Below, piece after piece: positions 62,099-64,000 of a DNA stretch of 64,000 nucleotides. A model generated the notes under the pieces. That model was given only the letters and a program-made list of their open reading frames with translations, was not told where the DNA came from and searched no databases. The stretch is from Bacteroidales bacterium (GTDB lineage: Bacteria; Bacteroidota; Bacteroidia; Bacteroidales; UBA932). Location: contig JAFVQD010000005.1 of the NCBI GenBank assembly GCA_017504965.1, positions 1 to 64,000 on the forward strand, written 5' to 3'. Numbering within the stretch: the stretch's first letter is position 1; the number at the start of each line of letters is the position of its first letter. Both the position numbers and the translations under genes were made by a program.

Positions 62099-63778
62099 AT
62101 GAGAAACAGAGCAGCATACATAATCATATCTGCAGTAGCAGCCATTTTGCACACTCTCACAGCCATTGCGCAGCCATCCGGTGTGGTGGAGAGGCTGTAT
62201 ATTGCTACAGACAAGCAGACCTATATAGCCGGTGAGCGTATCTGGTGCTCCCTTTATTGCCTTGAGGCTCAGGGTAAGGGTTTTCTCCTCTCTGATTTCA
62301 GCAGCACAGCCTATCTCGAACTGCAGGACCAGAACCAGGTAGTGCTGACTGCCAAGGTGGCCCTGGTAGAGGGTAGAGGGGCTGGTGCCATAGAACTTCC
62401 CCCCACATTGCCCACTGGCAATTATAAACTCCTCGGGTATACCACCCAAAACAGAAATGAGGCCGGGTTTGCCCCGGAGGGGAAGATTCTCTCCATATTC
62501 AATGTCATAACCACAGAGAGGGTTGAGGGCAATGTCGAATTGACCAGAGAGGGGCTCTCTGTAGCAGTGCCTGCACAGAGTGCTGCAGCGTCTCCAAAGG
62601 GGAGCATTTCATTGGAATTGCCCCAGGGGGAGATTAAAGCGGGTGAGGAGTTCTATATTGAACTTCGTAATGGAGCAGCAGCAGACATCTCTCTGAATCT
62701 TTCTATCTACCATAAGAACCCATTCTATACCAAGACAGATTCAGGAATAGTGAATTACTGGGAGAAAATCACTCACGAACCGTTTGGGGATGTAAAGATG
62801 GAGTTTCTCCCCGATTATGAGGGTGAGGTGGTGAGACTCGATGTAAAAGGTGCGTCGTCGGATGAGATGCTCTATATCTCTTTCCCCGGCCCTCAGGTCG
62901 ACTGCTATGCATCAAATATTGATTCTGCCGGTGTCGCTACCATTGTCACACCTAACGTATATGGTGAGAGGGATATGGTATGCGAAGGTGGCTCATCGAT
63001 GGAGTTGAGGGACCCATTTATCAGAAAAGTGGACGGGGCGATACCTCCACTGGCCATTTTCCCCGAGATGGGGGAGTATCTTGAGCAGCGGGGTTTCTCT
63101 ATGCAGGTAGGGAGGAGATTCGACGCAGATACCCTTTATGATCGTCTGCCGGTGAGGCCCAATATCCTTCTGGATGCAAACAGAGTTGTCTACCTGCTGG
63201 ATGACTATACCAGATTCCCCAAGATGGAGGAGGTGCTGGTCGAATTTGTGAATGAAGTGAGGATACGAAGTGTGAAGAGGCAGAAACAGCTCTCTATCCT
63301 TATCAATGATCAGGAAAATTCACACTATTCGACAGGCTATTCGCTGGTAATGCTGGACGGAGTTCCTGTTACAGATCAGGCGAAGATCCTCGATTATGAT
63401 CCCCTTCTGCTCCATAGAATAGAGATATATACTGGTATTTACTCTGTAGGAAATGTCTATTATGAAGGGATGGCGAACTTCATTACATATAAAGGTGATA
63501 TGTCAGGATTTGAGTTTGAGGATAATGTGAAGATCCTCCCATACAAAGGATCTCTTTATCCTATGGCGTTTACCGGTGCCTCCATTAGTGAGGGAGGGGC
63601 ATATCCCGACTATAGGGAGACCATCTATTGGCACCCTGTCCTGGATCTCAAGGGGGGAGACTCTTTGAAGATAAGATGTATCGCTCCACTATACGGAGGT
63701 GACTTCGATGTGGTGTTGGAGGGCGTATCCCTTTCAGGGGCCCCTGTATATTATAAATCAACCCTTAAAATTAGATAA
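62099..63778 (+). CDS. MG2-like exported protein, cassette B
   Basis: A 559-aa paralogue of the protein at 54307. The ATG at 62099 (7 bp after the DUF4249 stop) gives MRNRAAYIIISAVAA, a good signal peptide; upstream starts would overlap the previous gene. Conserved with cassette A are ERLYIATDKQTYIAGERIWC, PTGNYKLLGYTTQNRNEAGF, GMQLGRRF/SMQVGRRF, and LLDDYTRFPKMEEV with VRIR. A middle insertion after about residue 165 is Ala/Ser/Pro-rich and not shared. The gene is the last of the cassette and is not followed by a permease; rpsL comes next with its own promoter. Confidence 0.75.
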   Translation: MRNRAAYIIISAVAAILHTLTAIAQPSGVVERLYIATDKQTYIAGERIWCSLYCLEAQGKGFLLSDFSSTAYLELQDQNQVVLTAKVALVEGRGAGAIELPPTLPTGNYKLLGYTTQNRNEAGFAPEGKILSIFNVITTERVEGNVELTREGLSVAVPAQSAAASPKGSISLELPQGEIKAGEEFYIELRNGAAADISLNLSIYHKNPFYTKTDSGIVNYWEKITHEPFGDVKMEFLPDYEGEVVRLDVKGASSDEMLYISFPGPQVDCYASNIDSAGVATIVTPNVYGERDMVCEGGSSMELRDPFIRKVDGAIPPLAIFPEMGEYLEQRGFSMQVGRRFDADTLYDRLPVRPNILLDANRVVYLLDDYTRFPKMEEVLVEFVNEVRIRSVKRQKQLSILINDQENSHYSTGYSLVMLDGVPVTDQAKILDYDPLLLHRIEIYTGIYSVGNVYYEGMANFITYKGDMSGFEFEDNVKILPYKGSLYPMAFTGASISEGGAYPDYRETIYWHPVLDLKGGDSLKIRCIAPLYGGDFDVVLEGVSLSGAPVYYKSTLKIR

Positions 63779-63793
63779 ATTGTTGATTTCTTG

Positions 63794-63823
63794 TTGGTAA
63801 ATCCCCAAAAATGACTATCTTTG
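63794..63823 (+). promoter_or_regulatory. Promoter of the rpsL operon
   Basis: TTG (63794-63796) and the -7 box TATCTTTG (63816-63823) are 19 bp apart, a good Bacteroidetes promoter, with a leader of about 45-50 nt to rpsL. Confidence 0.6.
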
Positions 63824-63874
63824 CAGCCCGTTTATTTTGACGGGATTGTATAAAGTTAAGATTTACAACTATTT

Positions 63875-64000
63875 ATGCCAACAATTCAACAATTAGTTCG
63901 CAAAGGACGCGAGGTTATCGTAGAGAAAAGTAAGTCTCGCGCGTTGGATGCTTGTCCTCAGAGAAGAGGTGTTTGTGTACGTGTTTACACTACTACCCCT
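63875..64000 (+). CDS. rpsL: 30S ribosomal protein S12, partial
   Basis: The first 42 codons of S12, cut by the window edge. The sequence [14 protein letters not shown] and [16 protein letters not shown] is unmistakable and contains the conserved decoding-site region entry. In Bacteroidetes this gene usually opens the rpsL-rpsG-fusA block, which would lie to the right of the window. Confidence 0.97.
   Translation, partial: MPTIQQLVRKGREVIVEKSKSRALDACPQRRGVCVRVYTTTP

Overview
The window looks like a chromosomal segment of an anaerobic, probably host-associated member of the Bacteroidales. The grounds are the families present (TonB-dependent receptors paired with DUF4249 lipoproteins, a C10 cysteine protease with a DUF3244-like partner, a TPR-membrane-HTH regulator, GH29 fucosidase, class III fructose-bisphosphatase, B12-dependent ribonucleotide reductase) and many start-proximal copies of the Bacteroidetes -7 box TAnnTTTG, with few strong Shine-Dalgarno sites. 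The genus cannot be read from the sequence; a Rikenellaceae-like origin is a guess. No tRNA, rRNA, CRISPR array, transposase or phage gene was recognised.

Layout. 1-7.1 kb is visibly AT-richer than the rest and reads as an accessory block on the minus strand: a regulator, a small DUF3244-like secreted protein, a C10 protease, a DUF4249 lipoprotein, a TonB-dependent receptor, and a partial ORF at the edge. 7.1-13.2 kb carries a phosphopantetheinyl transferase, asnA, an S28/S37-type peptidase, and tyrS-rbfA-LolC/E-like permease. 13.2-13.8 kb is gene-free and holds a terminator, two pairs of palindromic repeats and a 12-bp tandem repeat. 13.8-23.5 kb has a fucosidase, a ThiL-like protein, sufB-pnuC-sufC-sufD, nrdJ and ispE. 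23.5-38.4 kb is core metabolism and information processing (dnaE, rnr, gpmI, a polyprenyl synthase, a U32 protein, an S41 protease, rdgB-recO-GH3), interrupted by a DUF4160/DUF2442-HTH pair with its own palindromic operator candidate. 38.4-43.3 kb is a secreted beta-propeller plus caspase-fold pair. 43.4-49.8 kb holds rsgA-MATE and the rocD-ctlX-fbp operon.

49.8-63.8 kb is the most distinctive region: two tandem, diverged copies of a translationally coupled four-gene envelope cassette (secreted ~210-230 aa protein, STN-containing TonB-dependent receptor, DUF4249 lipoprotein, MG2-like exported protein). The first copy ends in a YfcC/DcuC-type inner-membrane permease, and a promoter sits between the copies. 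Together they look like a complete route across both membranes for an unknown substrate. The window ends inside rpsL.

Promoter calls rest on consensus matching by eye, and functions on motif recognition without a database search.
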